Positions 21,104 to 32,602 of a stretch of DNA of 64,000 bases are shown piece by piece. The notes under the pieces are model-generated. The model saw only the letters and a list, made by a program, of their open reading frames with translations, made no database searches and was not told the DNA's origin. The translations under genes and the position numbers were made by a program. The stretch's first letter is position 1. Each line of letters begins with the position of its first letter. The DNA comes from Bacillota bacterium (GTDB taxonomy: Bacteria > Bacillota > Clostridia > Peptostreptococcales > Anaerovoracaceae), in assembly GCA_025361765.1 (NCBI GenBank), contig JANYJS010000026.1:22054-86053 (forward strand). The letters are read 5' to 3'.

Positions 21104-21137
21104 TAGTATTCTCCTTTCATTATATGCTCGAATATAC

Positions 21138-23209
<2,072 letters not shown>

Positions 23210-23229
23210 CTATTCCATACCTTTGATCA

Positions 23230-24270
23230 TCATATGATGAACATGGCATCTCCATAACTAAAAAATCTATAGTTTTCTTTAATGGCAATCTCATAGGCTT
23301 CTAATACTTTTTCTCTATCATAAAATGCCGATATCAACATCAACAAAGTCGACTTTGGAAGATGAAAATTTGTAATCAGACCGTCCATAATTTTAAACTT
23401 GTAACCCGGATAGATAAAAATATCTGTGCTTTTCTGTCCGGATTTAACCAGTCCATTTTCCAAGGAAGCACTTTCTATGCTTCGCGCAGAGGTCGTTCCC
23501 ACGCAAATGATACGGTTGCCACTTTGCTTTGCCTCATTGATAATCCCTGCATTTATGTCATCTATTTCATATTCCTCAAAATGCATGCGGTGATCTTCAA
23601 CTATTTCCGACTTTACCGGTCGAAAAGTACCAATCCCAACATGAAGTGTGACATAGGCTATTTTTACACCTTTATCTAAAGCTTTAGCAAGCAACTCTTT
23701 TGTAAAATGAAGGCCTGCTGTTGGCGCAGCCACTGAGCCATCTTTTTCACTGTATACCGTCTGATATCGGTCTTTGTCCTCCTCTTCGATTTCCCGGTCG
23801 ATATAAGGCGGAAGTGGCATTTTGCCAATTTTTTCGAGGAGCTCTAGAAAAATTCCCTCATAAAGAAATTTTACAATTCTAGTACCATCTGACCCATAAT
23901 CTATGATCTCAGCCTTAAACAATGGCTCGGATGAAAAAATGACCTCATCGCCAGGATGCAGCTTTTTTCCAGGTCTTACCATAGCTTCCCAAATATCGCC
24001 TTCAACTCTTTTTATGAGTAGAAATTCTATCTTTGCGCCAGTCTTTTCTTTAACGCCTAAAAGACGGGCCGGAATGACTCTCGAATTATTCAGCACCAAG
24101 CAATCTCCATCCCTTAAATAGTCGATGACATCATAGAAGTTTTTGTGGGTAATCGATTTGCTAGCCCTTTCAATAATCATGAGTCTTGACATTTCTCTCT
24201 GATCCGTAGGATGCTGAGCAATCAACTCCTGGGGTAAAATATAGTCAAAATCTTTAATTTCCATTTTCAC
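23230..24270 (-). CDS. queA: S-adenosylmethionine:tRNA ribosyltransferase-isomerase
   Basis: QueA converts preQ1-modified tRNA to epoxyqueuosine-tRNA. The 346-residue protein begins MEIKDFDYILPQELIAQHP (a second Met is at residue 3). It contains RVIPARL, APTAGLHFT and THVGIGTF-like (TLHVGIGTF) family motifs, and ITNFHLPKSTLL near the C-terminus. It directly abuts the spoIID-like gene upstream and precedes tgt. Confidence 0.96.
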   Translation of the reverse strand: MKMEIKDFDYILPQELIAQHPTDQREMSRLMIIERASKSITHKNFYDVIDYLRDGDCLVLNNSRVIPARLLGVKEKTGAKIEFLLIKRVEGDIWEAMVRPGKKLHPGDEVIFSSEPLFKAEIIDYGSDGTRIVKFLYEGIFLELLEKIGKMPLPPYIDREIEEEDKDRYQTVYSEKDGSVAAPTAGLHFTKELLAKALDKGVKIAYVTLHVGIGTFRPVKSEIVEDHRMHFEEYEIDDINAGIINEAKQSGNRIICVGTTSARSIESASLENGLVKSGQKSTDIFIYPGYKFKIMDGLITNFHLPKSTLLMLISAFYDREKVLEAYEIAIKENYRFFSYGDAMFII

Positions 24271-25626
24271 CTACTTAATTTCAATATTGGCATAATAGAA
24301 TTTTAATATGTCTTCATAGCCAATTCCCTGGTTTGCCATAGCAATGGCCCCATCCTGGCTCATACCTAATCTGTGTCCATAGCCAAATCCAGAAAATGTA
24401 AAACCACTGGGTGATGCCTGCCCGTCTTGTAGACGATTTGTTTCCTTACCATTTGACACGTAAACATCGCCAATTGCTACTTGATTCATAGTCCCATCCG
24501 AAGATAAAATAGTAATTTCTCCAGAATTGCTTTCTGATTGACTTGCGCCTTGAAGGGATATGCTCTGCTCACTTGGTTTTATTACTTGAAAATTCAACGA
24601 TTTAATGACAGTTGCACCTAAAATTGATCTGATCTTTTCTTTCTCAAGCTTAACATTTCCTTGCTCTCCTTTGATTTCCAGGCTCAAAACTCCGTCTGCC
24701 TCAGTTCTTTCATTAATATTAATTGCTTGAACTACTCCAGTGTTATAACCTCCGGCAGTTAGTAGCGACTGAATAGAGTCGGCAGTAAAGTTCGCCGACC
24801 AAGGATAAATCGGTGAATAAGGATCAGAAACGCCTCTTAAATATGGCAACGCAGCAAACCATACATTTTCGCTGTTTTCTGTATGCCCTCCACTGTTTTT
24901 ATGGTAATAAGCCTGGACCAAAGCTCCGTCGCAATACATCAAAAGGTTTCTGGTCTCATCAACTGCCTGATTTGTTTTTGGGTATTCACCGCCATAGCCC
25001 TTATATACTTGGCAATGTGTGTTTGGGCATACATCAAAACCCTCTTTAGAATGGGCACCCATTCTGATCGTTGTAAAACTTCTTGCAGCAATCGCTTGAG
25101 CCTTAAGGGCTTCTAAAGGATTAGACTGAGACATTTCTTGGTGCAGCACACCATATAAATAATCTTCTAGCCCAAGTCTGTTAATGACGGTGATTTTACC
25201 CGCACTGTCTTGGCGTAATACTATACTCCCCCTATAGGGCACATTGTTGAATCTGATGATTCCACCATCGGCCGAGTTAGAAGCTATTAAACAGCAAACT
25301 ACATTGGCTTCAACCTGCTCTAAAATAGTGTCATTTGCATCACTGATGACCAGTTTGCCGTCTTGAATCTTTGCGGAAATTGATTTTGCACCTTTGAGAT
25401 CCGAAATCAACGTGAAAGTTTCTCTTTCAAGTGTCCCAAACTGCAAACCCTGATCCGTTTCAATCGCCGCCAAGTTCACGGCAGTGATGCCATAACGCAG
25501 CCCCACTTTAACATACTCCGGCAACTCATACGCAAGCGAATAAGTTATTGTGGCGGCAAAAGCAAATGCGAGCATAAGTGTTGCCGATAATATTTTTATT
25601 GTAAACCTAAGACATTTATTCATCAT
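24271..25626 (-). CDS. spoIID: SpoIID/LytB domain protein (peptidoglycan hydrolase)
   Basis: This 451-residue protein has an N-terminal membrane anchor or uncleaved signal (about residues 7-31) and an exported SpoIID domain. SpoIID proteins are lytic transglycosylases that cleave peptidoglycan stripped of stem peptides during engulfment. The core motif GVLHQEMSQSNPLEALKAQAIAARSF carries the catalytic Glu (given here only as a family description), and FDVCPNTHCQVY matches the metal-binding Cys/His segment; FGYGHRLGMSQDGA is the C-terminal family motif. Position between ruvB and queA is typical for the SpoIID/LytB paralogue of Clostridia, so it may be a SpoIID-like housekeeping paralogue and not the engulfment enzyme itself. 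Confidence 0.85.
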   Translation of the reverse strand: MMNKCLRFTIKILSATLMLAFAFAATITYSLAYELPEYVKVGLRYGITAVNLAAIETDQGLQFGTLERETFTLISDLKGAKSISAKIQDGKLVISDANDTILEQVEANVVCCLIASNSADGGIIRFNNVPYRGSIVLRQDSAGKITVINRLGLEDYLYGVLHQEMSQSNPLEALKAQAIAARSFTTIRMGAHSKEGFDVCPNTHCQVYKGYGGEYPKTNQAVDETRNLLMYCDGALVQAYYHKNSGGHTENSENVWFAALPYLRGVSDPYSPIYPWSANFTADSIQSLLTAGGYNTGVVQAININERTEADGVLSLEIKGEQGNVKLEKEKIRSILGATVIKSLNFQVIKPSEQSISLQGASQSESNSGEITILSSDGTMNQVAIGDVYVSNGKETNRLQDGQASPSGFTFSGFGYGHRLGMSQDGAIAMANQGIGYEDILKFYYANIEIK

Positions 25627-25650
25627 AATACCTTCTTTGAATTACCTTCT

Positions 25651-26655
25651 TTATTCAGGCAGGGCTATGCCAAGATGCTTATAAGCCTGCCCGGAAACCG
25701 TCCTGCCTTTTTGCGTTCTGTGCAAAAATCCAGCCTGAATCAAATATGGCTCGTAGACATCTTCAATAGTGATCCGCTCTTCCCCAACGGCGGCAGCAAT
25801 AGTTTCTATGCCTACAGGTCCTCCGTTAAACTGTTCAATAATTATGCGGATAATCTCACGGTCTAAATTTTCCAGACCTTCTCTGTCAATGCCTAATGAT
25901 AATAAGGTGGAATCCGTTATGGCAATATCAATGCGCCCGCTACCCTTAACCTGACTGAAATCTCTGACCCGTTTAAGAAGCCTATTGGCAATTCTAGGCG
26001 TACCGCGAGAGCGCCTTGCCATCTCATTGGTAGATTCTTCATCTATGACGATGTTCAAAATATCTGCGGATCGTTTTATAATAGTTTTAAGCTCATCAAT
26101 AGAGTACATTTCGAATTTATTAATAACGCCAAATCGGTCTCTAAGCGGCGCTGATAGGCTTCCTGCTCTAGTTGTTGCACCTATAAGTGTAAACTTTGCC
26201 AAATCAAGCCTTATAGACCTTGCCGAGGGTCCCTTTCCAATGATAATGTCCAGCACATAGTCCTCCATGGCGGAGTATAGAATCTCTTCTACCGAACGAT
26301 TCAACCGGTGGATCTCATCAATAAACAGAACATCATGATCGCTCAGATTAGTGAGAATGGCAGCAAGGTCACCGGCCCTTGCTATTGCTGGACCAGATGT
26401 TATCCGCATATTAACGCCAAGTTCATTGGCAATGATACCAGCTAAGGTTGTTTTGCCAAGCCCTGGAGGGCCATAAAATAAAACGTGGTCAAGAGGCTCT
26501 TTTCTAAGTCTTGCAGCGTCAATAAAGACCTTCAGATTATCAGTAACATTCTTTTGCCCGATGTAATCACCCATATGCTTCGGTCTTAAATGTACTTCTG
26601 TTTCTTCGTCCTCTTGGCTTATATCCGTTTGCAGTAGTCTTATGTCTTTTTCCAT
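25651..26655 (-). CDS. ruvB: Holliday junction branch migration ATPase RuvB
   Basis: RuvB is the hexameric AAA+ motor of the RuvABC resolvasome. The 334-residue protein has Walker [10 protein letters not shown], Walker B LFIDEIHR, sensor [11 protein letters not shown] and the arginine-finger region LRDRFG. A C-terminal winged helix follows ([12 protein letters not shown]). Length is standard. It lies 12 bases downstream of ruvA. Confidence 0.98.
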   Translation of the reverse strand: MEKDIRLLQTDISQEDEETEVHLRPKHMGDYIGQKNVTDNLKVFIDAARLRKEPLDHVLFYGPPGLGKTTLAGIIANELGVNMRITSGPAIARAGDLAAILTNLSDHDVLFIDEIHRLNRSVEEILYSAMEDYVLDIIIGKGPSARSIRLDLAKFTLIGATTRAGSLSAPLRDRFGVINKFEMYSIDELKTIIKRSADILNIVIDEESTNEMARRSRGTPRIANRLLKRVRDFSQVKGSGRIDIAITDSTLLSLGIDREGLENLDREIIRIIIEQFNGGPVGIETIAAAVGEERITIEDVYEPYLIQAGFLHRTQKGRTVSGQAYKHLGIALPE

Positions 26656-26667
26656 GGAGAGTCTCCT

Positions 26668-27261
26668 TTATCTTCTCAGTAAACCCTTAAGGGCCTCTTT
26701 CATATAAGCTTCAGTAGAAGGTTTCTCAAGCTTTACCATGTTTATAGCCTCTGCCGCTTCACTACGGCTATAGCCAAGGGTCATAAGACCAACAATCGCC
26801 TCATCTTTTTCATCATTGAAACTTTTAGTATCTTTACCCATAACTGAATCTGGTGTATTGGGCTGCATCTTGTCTTTAAGCTCTAGAACTATTCTTTGCG
26901 CTATTTTTTTACCAATGCCTTGAGCTTTAGTTAATATTAGTGCATCCTCATAAACGATGGCCTTTTTCAGATCCAAAAGAGGCATGGCGGATAATAAAGA
27001 CAGGGCCGCCCTTGCCCCGACGCCATTGACAGTCATGAGTCTTTTGAAGGTGTCTAGACTATCTCTGTCAGTAAATCCGTATATACTGACATCATCCTCC
27101 CGAATAATCATATTTGTATAGACAAGTAACTCTTGATTAAAGTCGGTCAAATACGCAGCCGAATTATCGGGGACGAAAATTTCATACCCGATTCCCCCGG
27201 TTTCAAGAACGATACCGCCTTCGAATTTCATACTGACCTTGCCTTTTATATAATGAAACAT
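26668..27261 (-). CDS. ruvA: Holliday junction DNA-binding protein RuvA
   Basis: RuvA binds four-way junctions and loads RuvB. The 197-residue protein has an N-terminal OB fold (MFHYIKGKVSMKFEGGIVLE), tandem helix-hairpin-helix motifs (VNGVGARAALSLL and AQGIGKKIAQRIVLELKDK) and a C-terminal UBA-like domain that contacts RuvB. It sits between ruvC and ruvB. Confidence 0.98.
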   Translation of the reverse strand: MFHYIKGKVSMKFEGGIVLETGGIGYEIFVPDNSAAYLTDFNQELLVYTNMIIREDDVSIYGFTDRDSLDTFKRLMTVNGVGARAALSLLSAMPLLDLKKAIVYEDALILTKAQGIGKKIAQRIVLELKDKMQPNTPDSVMGKDTKSFNDEKDEAIVGLMTLGYSRSEAAEAINMVKLEKPSTEAYMKEALKGLLRR

Positions 27262-27285
27262 ACTGATCCTCCAAAAAAATGATAT

Positions 27286-27783
27286 CTATTTGTTTTGGCC
27301 AATTTTGTTTTGATACTGCGCCGAATGGCCATGGCAGATTGCTACCGCTAAAGCGTCTGCTGTATCGTCGGGTTTTGGCACCTCACTTAAGTTTAGAATT
27401 GTTTTGACCATAACTTGAACTTGTTTCTTGTCCGCCCTCCCATACCCTACAATACCTTGTTTTACCTGAAGCGGCGTATAGTCAAAAACCGAAAGACCGG
27501 AATTGGCTCCGCAAAGTATGGCGACCCCTCTAGCTTGACCAACAAGCAATGCTGTCTTGGTATTTTTATTGAAAAACAAAGCCTCAATTGCTACTACATC
27601 AGGTTTATACTCTGTGATAATTTCCATTAATTCGCTGTACAAATTCTTCAAACGGTTTGGCATATCAAGGCCTGCATCAGTTGTTATAGCACCATAACCG
27701 CATACTGAATAGTGGTTGTGATGTTGCTCTATAATTCCGTAACCCAATATGGCATAGCCTGGATCTATTCCTAATATTCTCAT
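27286..27783 (-). CDS. ruvC: Crossover junction endodeoxyribonuclease RuvC
   Basis: RuvC nicks Holliday junctions symmetrically. The 165-residue protein has the RNase H-like acidic residues D7 (GIDPG), E68 region (VVAIEALFF) and the C-terminal pair in [12 protein letters not shown]. It is the first gene of the long minus-strand block and has its own promoter, divergent from argR. Confidence 0.97.
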   Translation of the reverse strand: MRILGIDPGYAILGYGIIEQHHNHYSVCGYGAITTDAGLDMPNRLKNLYSELMEIITEYKPDVVAIEALFFNKNTKTALLVGQARGVAILCGANSGLSVFDYTPLQVKQGIVGYGRADKKQVQVMVKTILNLSEVPKPDDTADALAVAICHGHSAQYQNKIGQNK

Positions 27784-27819
27784 CCGAAATTCCTTAAAGT
27801 CTTCAATTTTAATAGAATT

Positions 27820-27848
27820 ATTATATCATACAACCAATTTAATACCAA
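27820..27848 (-). promoter_or_regulatory. Putative sigma-A promoter of the ruvC block
   Basis: On the minus strand TTGGTA, a 17-base spacer and TATAAT lie about 40 bases upstream of ruvC. It is the only clear promoter I found for the fourteen-gene block that ends at 9871. Confidence 0.65.
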
Positions 27849-27858
27849 AGAAAAAATC

Positions 27859-27886
27859 TTGCCTTGCAAGTTGTTTATGCTATAAT
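27859..27886 (+). promoter_or_regulatory. Putative sigma-A promoter of argR-recN
   Basis: TTGCCT (27859-27864), a 16-base spacer and TATAAT (27881-27886) precede the argR start by about 45 bases. It lies back to back with the ruvC promoter. Confidence 0.65.
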
Positions 27887-27931
27887 ATTTATCAGTAAGC
27901 TTTAATAATTATTCATTGTTTGGAGGGTACT

Positions 27932-28381
27932 ATGCGTTATTCAAGGCAAAATAAAATTTTAGATATCATCAATTCTAACGAGGTAGAAACACAGGATAAA
28001 CTCGTTGCCCTTCTTAAAAAAAGTGGTTACAAGGTAACCCAAGCAACTGTGTCTAGAGATATCAAAGAACTTCAACTGATTAAAACCCTATCTCCAAGCG
28101 GTAAATATAAATATACAGTGGGAACAAATAATGATCAACCGGTTACCGAAAGGTTTATCAAGATATTCAAGGATACCATTCTCACCGTCTCTTTTTCTGG
28201 AAATATCATCGTCGTTAAAACCCTGACCGGTTGCGCAAATGCCGCTTGTGAAGCGATCGACTCATTAAACGTTCAAAATATCATTGGGACAATCGCTGGA
28301 GACAGCACTGTTTTTGTGGTGGTGAATGAACCTGTCAATGTTTCAGGTATCGTCGGCAGGTTCAATGAATTAATCAAATAA
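27932..28381 (+). CDS. argR: Arginine repressor ArgR
   Basis: ArgR is the arginine-sensing repressor/activator of arginine genes. The 149-residue protein has an N-terminal winged helix (MRYSRQNKILDII to about 70, with TQATVSRDIKEL as recognition helix) and a C-terminal hexamerisation and arginine-binding domain containing GTIAGDSTVFVV. The ATG at 27932 is preceded by TTGGAGGG; the in-frame TTG at 27920 is part of that ribosome binding site and is not the start. argR followed by recN is conserved in Firmicutes. Confidence 0.95.
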   Translation: MRYSRQNKILDIINSNEVETQDKLVALLKKSGYKVTQATVSRDIKELQLIKTLSPSGKYKYTVGTNNDQPVTERFIKIFKDTILTVSFSGNIIVVKTLTGCANAACEAIDSLNVQNIIGTIAGDSTVFVVVNEPVNVSGIVGRFNELIK

Positions 28382-28407
28382 TCATTCAATGAAAGGCTGG
28401 TGATCTT

Positions 28408-30051
28408 TTGATCAAACATCTGTCCATTAAAGATTTTGCCATAATTGACAACATCAGTGTTGACTTTCATGAAGGCTTAAATATATTGACCGGGGAAACC
28501 GGCGCAGGTAAATCTATTATTATCGAAGCTGTAAGTCTTGCTCTAGGAAGCAGAGCGGATACAGCTTTTGTGCGTTCGGGCAAAGAAAAATCAATCATTC
28601 AGTTAATTGTTTCAGATAATAATGATGACGAGAGCATCATCACGAGGGAAGTTTTTTCATCCGGAAAAAGCACCTGTAAAATCGATGATGTCCTGGTGAC
28701 TTTGTCTCATCTTAATGCAGTTTGCAAGGAGATTGCAGATATTCACGGTCAATATGATCATCAATCCTTGCTGAACTCAGATCAGCACATACAGCTTGTT
28801 GATTCATATGATTCTGCCTTAATCCTTCCACTAAAAGAGCAATTAAAAACCAAATTCAAAGCTTATGATGATATTAAAAGGCAGCTCTCAACCCTAACGC
28901 GCAATCAGTTAGAAGCCTCTCGCAAAATGGATTTTATGCGCTTCGAAAGTCAGGAAATCCTCTCAGCTAAGCTCAGTCCATGTGAAGATGAAGAATTAAC
29001 TGGTCGCCTACTGCTGCTTCAAAATAGTGAAAAGATAGTCGCCAACTTATCTGCCACCTATGATTTGCTCTATTCTGATGAGCATTCAAGTTTAAGCGGC
29101 TTGATCAAAGGAGCCAACTACTTGAAAGAAGTGTCTTCATTCAGCACTGGCATTGCTCAATTTGAAGCTGAAATCTTAGATAGCTATTATAAACTTGAAG
29201 ATGTCTGTCACGATATCAAAAAGTATTTGGATCAGATTTCCTTTTCTCCGATTGAGATCGATGAAACCATAAAGAGGCTTGAACTGATTGATGGTTTCAA
29301 ACGAAAATACGGAAGCACCATCGAAAAAATTCTCGACTATGAAAAAGCCATTAGTCAGCAACTTGAGGAAATTGAACATAGTGATGAATTAAAGGAAAAA
29401 CTTCAAAGAGAGTTGACTCTTTATCAGGATGAACTGACTGGTTTATCCCACGAATTGAGCAAGCATAGATGTGCATCGGCGGAAATCATTGAGAAAAAGA
29501 TCAATAAAGAACTTCTTGAGTTGAACTTTAACCATGCCGCCTTAGTTGTTCAGTGTCAAAATTTAAAGGATGTTGATGGCAATCCCTTATTAACTGACAA
29601 TGGCTATGATCATATTGAATTTTTAATCACGACGAATAAAGGCGAAGTGCCTAAACCCCTCGTTAAGATTGCTTCTGGTGGAGAAATTTCCCGTATCATG
29701 CTGGCTTTCAAACGCATCATCGGGGATTACGACCTGATTCCAACCATGATATTTGACGAAATTGACAGCGGTATAAGTGGCGCCACCGCAAGTATTGTGG
29801 GTAAGAAATTAGCCGAAATTTCAAAAAATCATCAGGTTATTTGCATTACTCATCTGCCTCAAATTGCTGCTGCCGGGGATTATAATTATAAAATTGACAA
29901 AAAAACGACTGATCAGCACACATTTACTGTCATCTCTCCCTTAGATGATGACAGCAAAATCAAGGAGATTGCCCGTCTACTAGGTGGTATGACCATTACA
30001 TCCCATACTCTTAAGAACGCAGAAGAACTAATTAATCTGGCAAAGTTTTGA
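28408..30051 (+). CDS. recN: DNA repair protein RecN
   Basis: RecN is an SMC-like ATPase acting early in double-strand break repair. The 547-residue protein has Walker A GETGAGKS (residues 30-37), long central coiled coils (about 140-370) and the C-terminal ABC signature ASGGEISRIMLAFK. Walker B is IFDEIDSGISG. It starts at TTG 28408 with GAAAGG upstream. In many spore-formers spoIVB and spo0A follow recN; here a hairpin and a convergent operon follow. Confidence 0.96.
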   Translation: MIKHLSIKDFAIIDNISVDFHEGLNILTGETGAGKSIIIEAVSLALGSRADTAFVRSGKEKSIIQLIVSDNNDDESIITREVFSSGKSTCKIDDVLVTLSHLNAVCKEIADIHGQYDHQSLLNSDQHIQLVDSYDSALILPLKEQLKTKFKAYDDIKRQLSTLTRNQLEASRKMDFMRFESQEILSAKLSPCEDEELTGRLLLLQNSEKIVANLSATYDLLYSDEHSSLSGLIKGANYLKEVSSFSTGIAQFEAEILDSYYKLEDVCHDIKKYLDQISFSPIEIDETIKRLELIDGFKRKYGSTIEKILDYEKAISQQLEEIEHSDELKEKLQRELTLYQDELTGLSHELSKHRCASAEIIEKKINKELLELNFNHAALVVQCQNLKDVDGNPLLTDNGYDHIEFLITTNKGEVPKPLVKIASGGEISRIMLAFKRIIGDYDLIPTMIFDEIDSGISGATASIVGKKLAEISKNHQVICITHLPQIAAAGDYNYKIDKKTTDQHTFTVISPLDDDSKIKEIARLLGGMTITSHTLKNAEELINLAKF

Positions 30052-30145
30052 TGCCTTATAAAGACTAAATATTTATGCCCCTTTTGGCAACCACAATACA
30101 GCATAACCCACCTCCTTGCCTGCTAAATACTACATAAAAATCTCC

Positions 30146-30205
30146 CCTCCTGAATCTTCAGATTTACAATCCGAACTCAGAAAGGGGAGCTTTCATTTTT
30201 GCGAC
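30146..30205. terminator. Hairpin between convergent recN and ispH-S1
   Basis: CTCCCC (30146-30151 area) pairs with GGGGAG about 30 bases later, with further CTGA/TCAG pairing inside. T-rich stretches follow on both strands. It is imperfect, so I read it as a probable bidirectional terminator. The rest of the 210-base gap shows no other feature. Confidence 0.5.
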
Positions 30206-30262
30206 TTTACTGGTCTTAATACAATCAATCATGTAGACTTCGGCGCACCAGTTTTTATTTAA

Positions 30263-32602
30263 TTAAACCAATATTTTATCAAGCACTACATCTTTATCTA
30301 TTACGTCATCTTCCATGTTCATTTCTTCAGGTACAGTAATATCTTCATCGTGGGCATCCTCGGGATCAATAGTGTCTTCGCCATCGTCCTTTGATGCGCA
30401 TTCAGGATCATAGGCACATACCACAGCCTTAAGGTCCTTATCTGCCACCGGCTCATCATAGTCAGCAGTTTCTTCAATAACCTTTTCCATAGAAACCTCT
30501 GCCTCAACTTCGCCATTTTGGTCAACGTCATAGTCTTCTTCTATAGCTTCACCCTCTGTTTTGTCATCATATTCGTTGGGAACGTAAGCTTCTTTTTCTG
30601 CAATGGCAGCTGCTCTAGATATGGCTGCAGCTTCTCTCTCAGCAGCAATTTCTTCCGCTGTAGGAGGCTCAACTGTTTCCTTAATACTTAAACTGATTCT
30701 TTTTTTATCTTTGTCAATTTCAAGTATTTTTGCAGAAACCATTTGTCCAACTTGAATTTCATTGCCAATATTGGTAACGCGCTTATGGGCTATTTCTGAA
30801 ATATGAACTAGTCCATCTAGACCAGGTTGAAGCTCAATAAATGCGCCATATTCTTTTAGTTGAACTACTTTTCCGGAAACGATCGCGCCAACTACATAAT
30901 TTTCATCAATAGCAGCCCACGGTTCAGGTTTATTTTGTTTTAAGCCAAGAGAAATTTTTCCCTTTTCAGTGTTCATCGAAAGAATTTTAGTCTGAACTTT
31001 TTCTCCTATTTTTAATGCTTCTTGTGGATGTTTGAGTTTTCCCCAAGATATTTCAGAGATATGAAGCAGTCCATCAAGTCCACCGATATCAACAAAAGCA
31101 CCATAATCAGTAAATCTCATTACTGTGCCCTCGACAATATCGCCAACACTTAAGGAATTCCAAATTTCAGCAACTTTTTTGTTTCTCTCTTCATTTAAGA
31201 AAGCTTTATGTGAGAATACCGCTTTATTTCTCTTTTGATCCACTCTAGTAACTCTTACTGGCAGAACTTTTCCTATAAACTCGTCCGCCTTCTCAATAAA
31301 CCTGTCAGAAAGCTGAGACATAGGTATAAACCCATACACTTCTTTGTATACAGCAATAACGCCACCTTTGACTTCTTTAATAACCTTGGCGTTAACAAAC
31401 GATTTATTTTCAATAGCGTTGGTAATTTCATCCCAATGCTCGTTTACTTCAAGTTTTTTCTTTGATAGCAAAATATTTCCATCGCCATCATCAGTTTTTA
31501 AAACTTTCGCTTCAATCATGTCTCCAGCTTTAAATAAATCTGTAAGTTCCTGGCCTGGTTCAAGGCTGATTTCATCTTTTGGTAAAATTCCATCTTTTTT
31601 GCAGCCTAGATTCACGACGACTTCACGATTTGTAACCTGAATAATTTCTCCGTTAATAATTTCATTTCTACCTGGCAATCTTAACGATTTTTCAATCTCT
31701 GCCATTAAGCTATGCATTTCGTTTTGTTCTTCTTCCATCTCGTCCATTGATTCAGTGATAAATTCACTCATAGTAGCAATAACCTCCTTAATAATACGTT
31801 CAGGTGTCGAAGCACCCGTCGCAATTCCTATCTTACTATATTTTTGCATATCTTTCAATGGTAAATCTTCTTTTCTTTCTATAAAAAATACACTTTTACA
31901 ATTATCTTTGGCTATTTCGTAAAGTTTCTTTGTATTGGAGCTCTCTCTTCCACCAATGATCACCATTGCATCTACAGTCTTTGAAAGGTTTTCGCAGGAT
32001 TTCTGCCTTATTTCTGTTGCACTGCAAATCGTGTTGTTTTCTATTAATTTTATCCCCTTTTTATTTAAAGCTTCACGCACATTCGTTAAGAAATCAGAGG
32101 TTATCGTGGTTTGAGCGACAAGACAAACTTTGGGTTCTCTTATGCTATCAACATCTTCTAATTTCTGAATAATAAAAGCGGCATTTCCACACCATCCATT
32201 TATCCCTATGACCTCAGGGTGGCTTCGATCTCCAACAATAGCTACAGGAATACGCTCAAGGAAAGCTTCTTTAACTATCCTATGAATTTTTTCAACAAAA
32301 GGACATGTGGCATCAACAATCGTAATATCTTTCTGTTTCGCTTCGTGATACAAAACCTCAGGTACGCCATGCGACCTGAGGATAACAATCGAATTCGGTT
32401 CTGCATCTTTTAGATCAGTTATAATTTCTACGTGTTGTGCAGACAATTCATCGATCATATCCTGATTATGAATCAGGGGACCAAAGGTATATATTCTGGA
32501 TTCATTTCCCGAATTCTTTTGAATGGTATCATCAGTTTTCCTGACAGCTTCACGAACACCAAAACAGAATCCTGAATTTTCATCAACTATAATTTCCATC
32601 AT
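30263..32602 (-). CDS. ispH: 4-hydroxy-3-methylbut-2-enyl diphosphate reductase fused to four S1 RNA-binding domains
   Basis: Residues 1-282 are IspH, the 4Fe-4S enzyme that makes IPP and DMAPP in the last step of the MEP isoprenoid pathway. Its cluster cysteines are C13, C100 and C193, with conserved H45 and H78. Residues about 317-385, 402-468, 486-555 and 571-641 are four S1 domains of ribosomal protein S1 type. The last two are the best matches (YGAFVDIGGLDGLLHISEI and YGAFIELQPGLDGLVHISE). A strongly acidic tail of about 130 residues ends the protein. The same fusion is known in Clostridia. The S1 half probably serves in translation, but what the fusion gains is unknown. The start overlaps the rarA stop by one base. 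Confidence 0.96.
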   Translation of the reverse strand: MMEIIVDENSGFCFGVREAVRKTDDTIQKNSGNESRIYTFGPLIHNQDMIDELSAQHVEIITDLKDAEPNSIVILRSHGVPEVLYHEAKQKDITIVDATCPFVEKIHRIVKEAFLERIPVAIVGDRSHPEVIGINGWCGNAAFIIQKLEDVDSIREPKVCLVAQTTITSDFLTNVREALNKKGIKLIENNTICSATEIRQKSCENLSKTVDAMVIIGGRESSNTKKLYEIAKDNCKSVFFIERKEDLPLKDMQKYSKIGIATGASTPERIIKEVIATMSEFITESMDEMEEEQNEMHSLMAEIEKSLRLPGRNEIINGEIIQVTNREVVVNLGCKKDGILPKDEISLEPGQELTDLFKAGDMIEAKVLKTDDGDGNILLSKKKLEVNEHWDEITNAIENKSFVNAKVIKEVKGGVIAVYKEVYGFIPMSQLSDRFIEKADEFIGKVLPVRVTRVDQKRNKAVFSHKAFLNEERNKKVAEIWNSLSVGDIVEGTVMRFTDYGAFVDIGGLDGLLHISEISWGKLKHPQEALKIGEKVQTKILSMNTEKGKISLGLKQNKPEPWAAIDENYVVGAIVSGKVVQLKEYGAFIELQPGLDGLVHISEIAHKRVTNIGNEIQVGQMVSAKILEIDKDKKRISLSIKETVEPPTAEEIAAEREAAAISRAAAIAEKEAYVPNEYDDKTEGEAIEEDYDVDQNGEVEAEVSMEKVIEETADYDEPVADKDLKAVVCAYDPECASKDDGEDTIDPEDAHDEDITVPEEMNMEDDVIDKDVVLDKILV

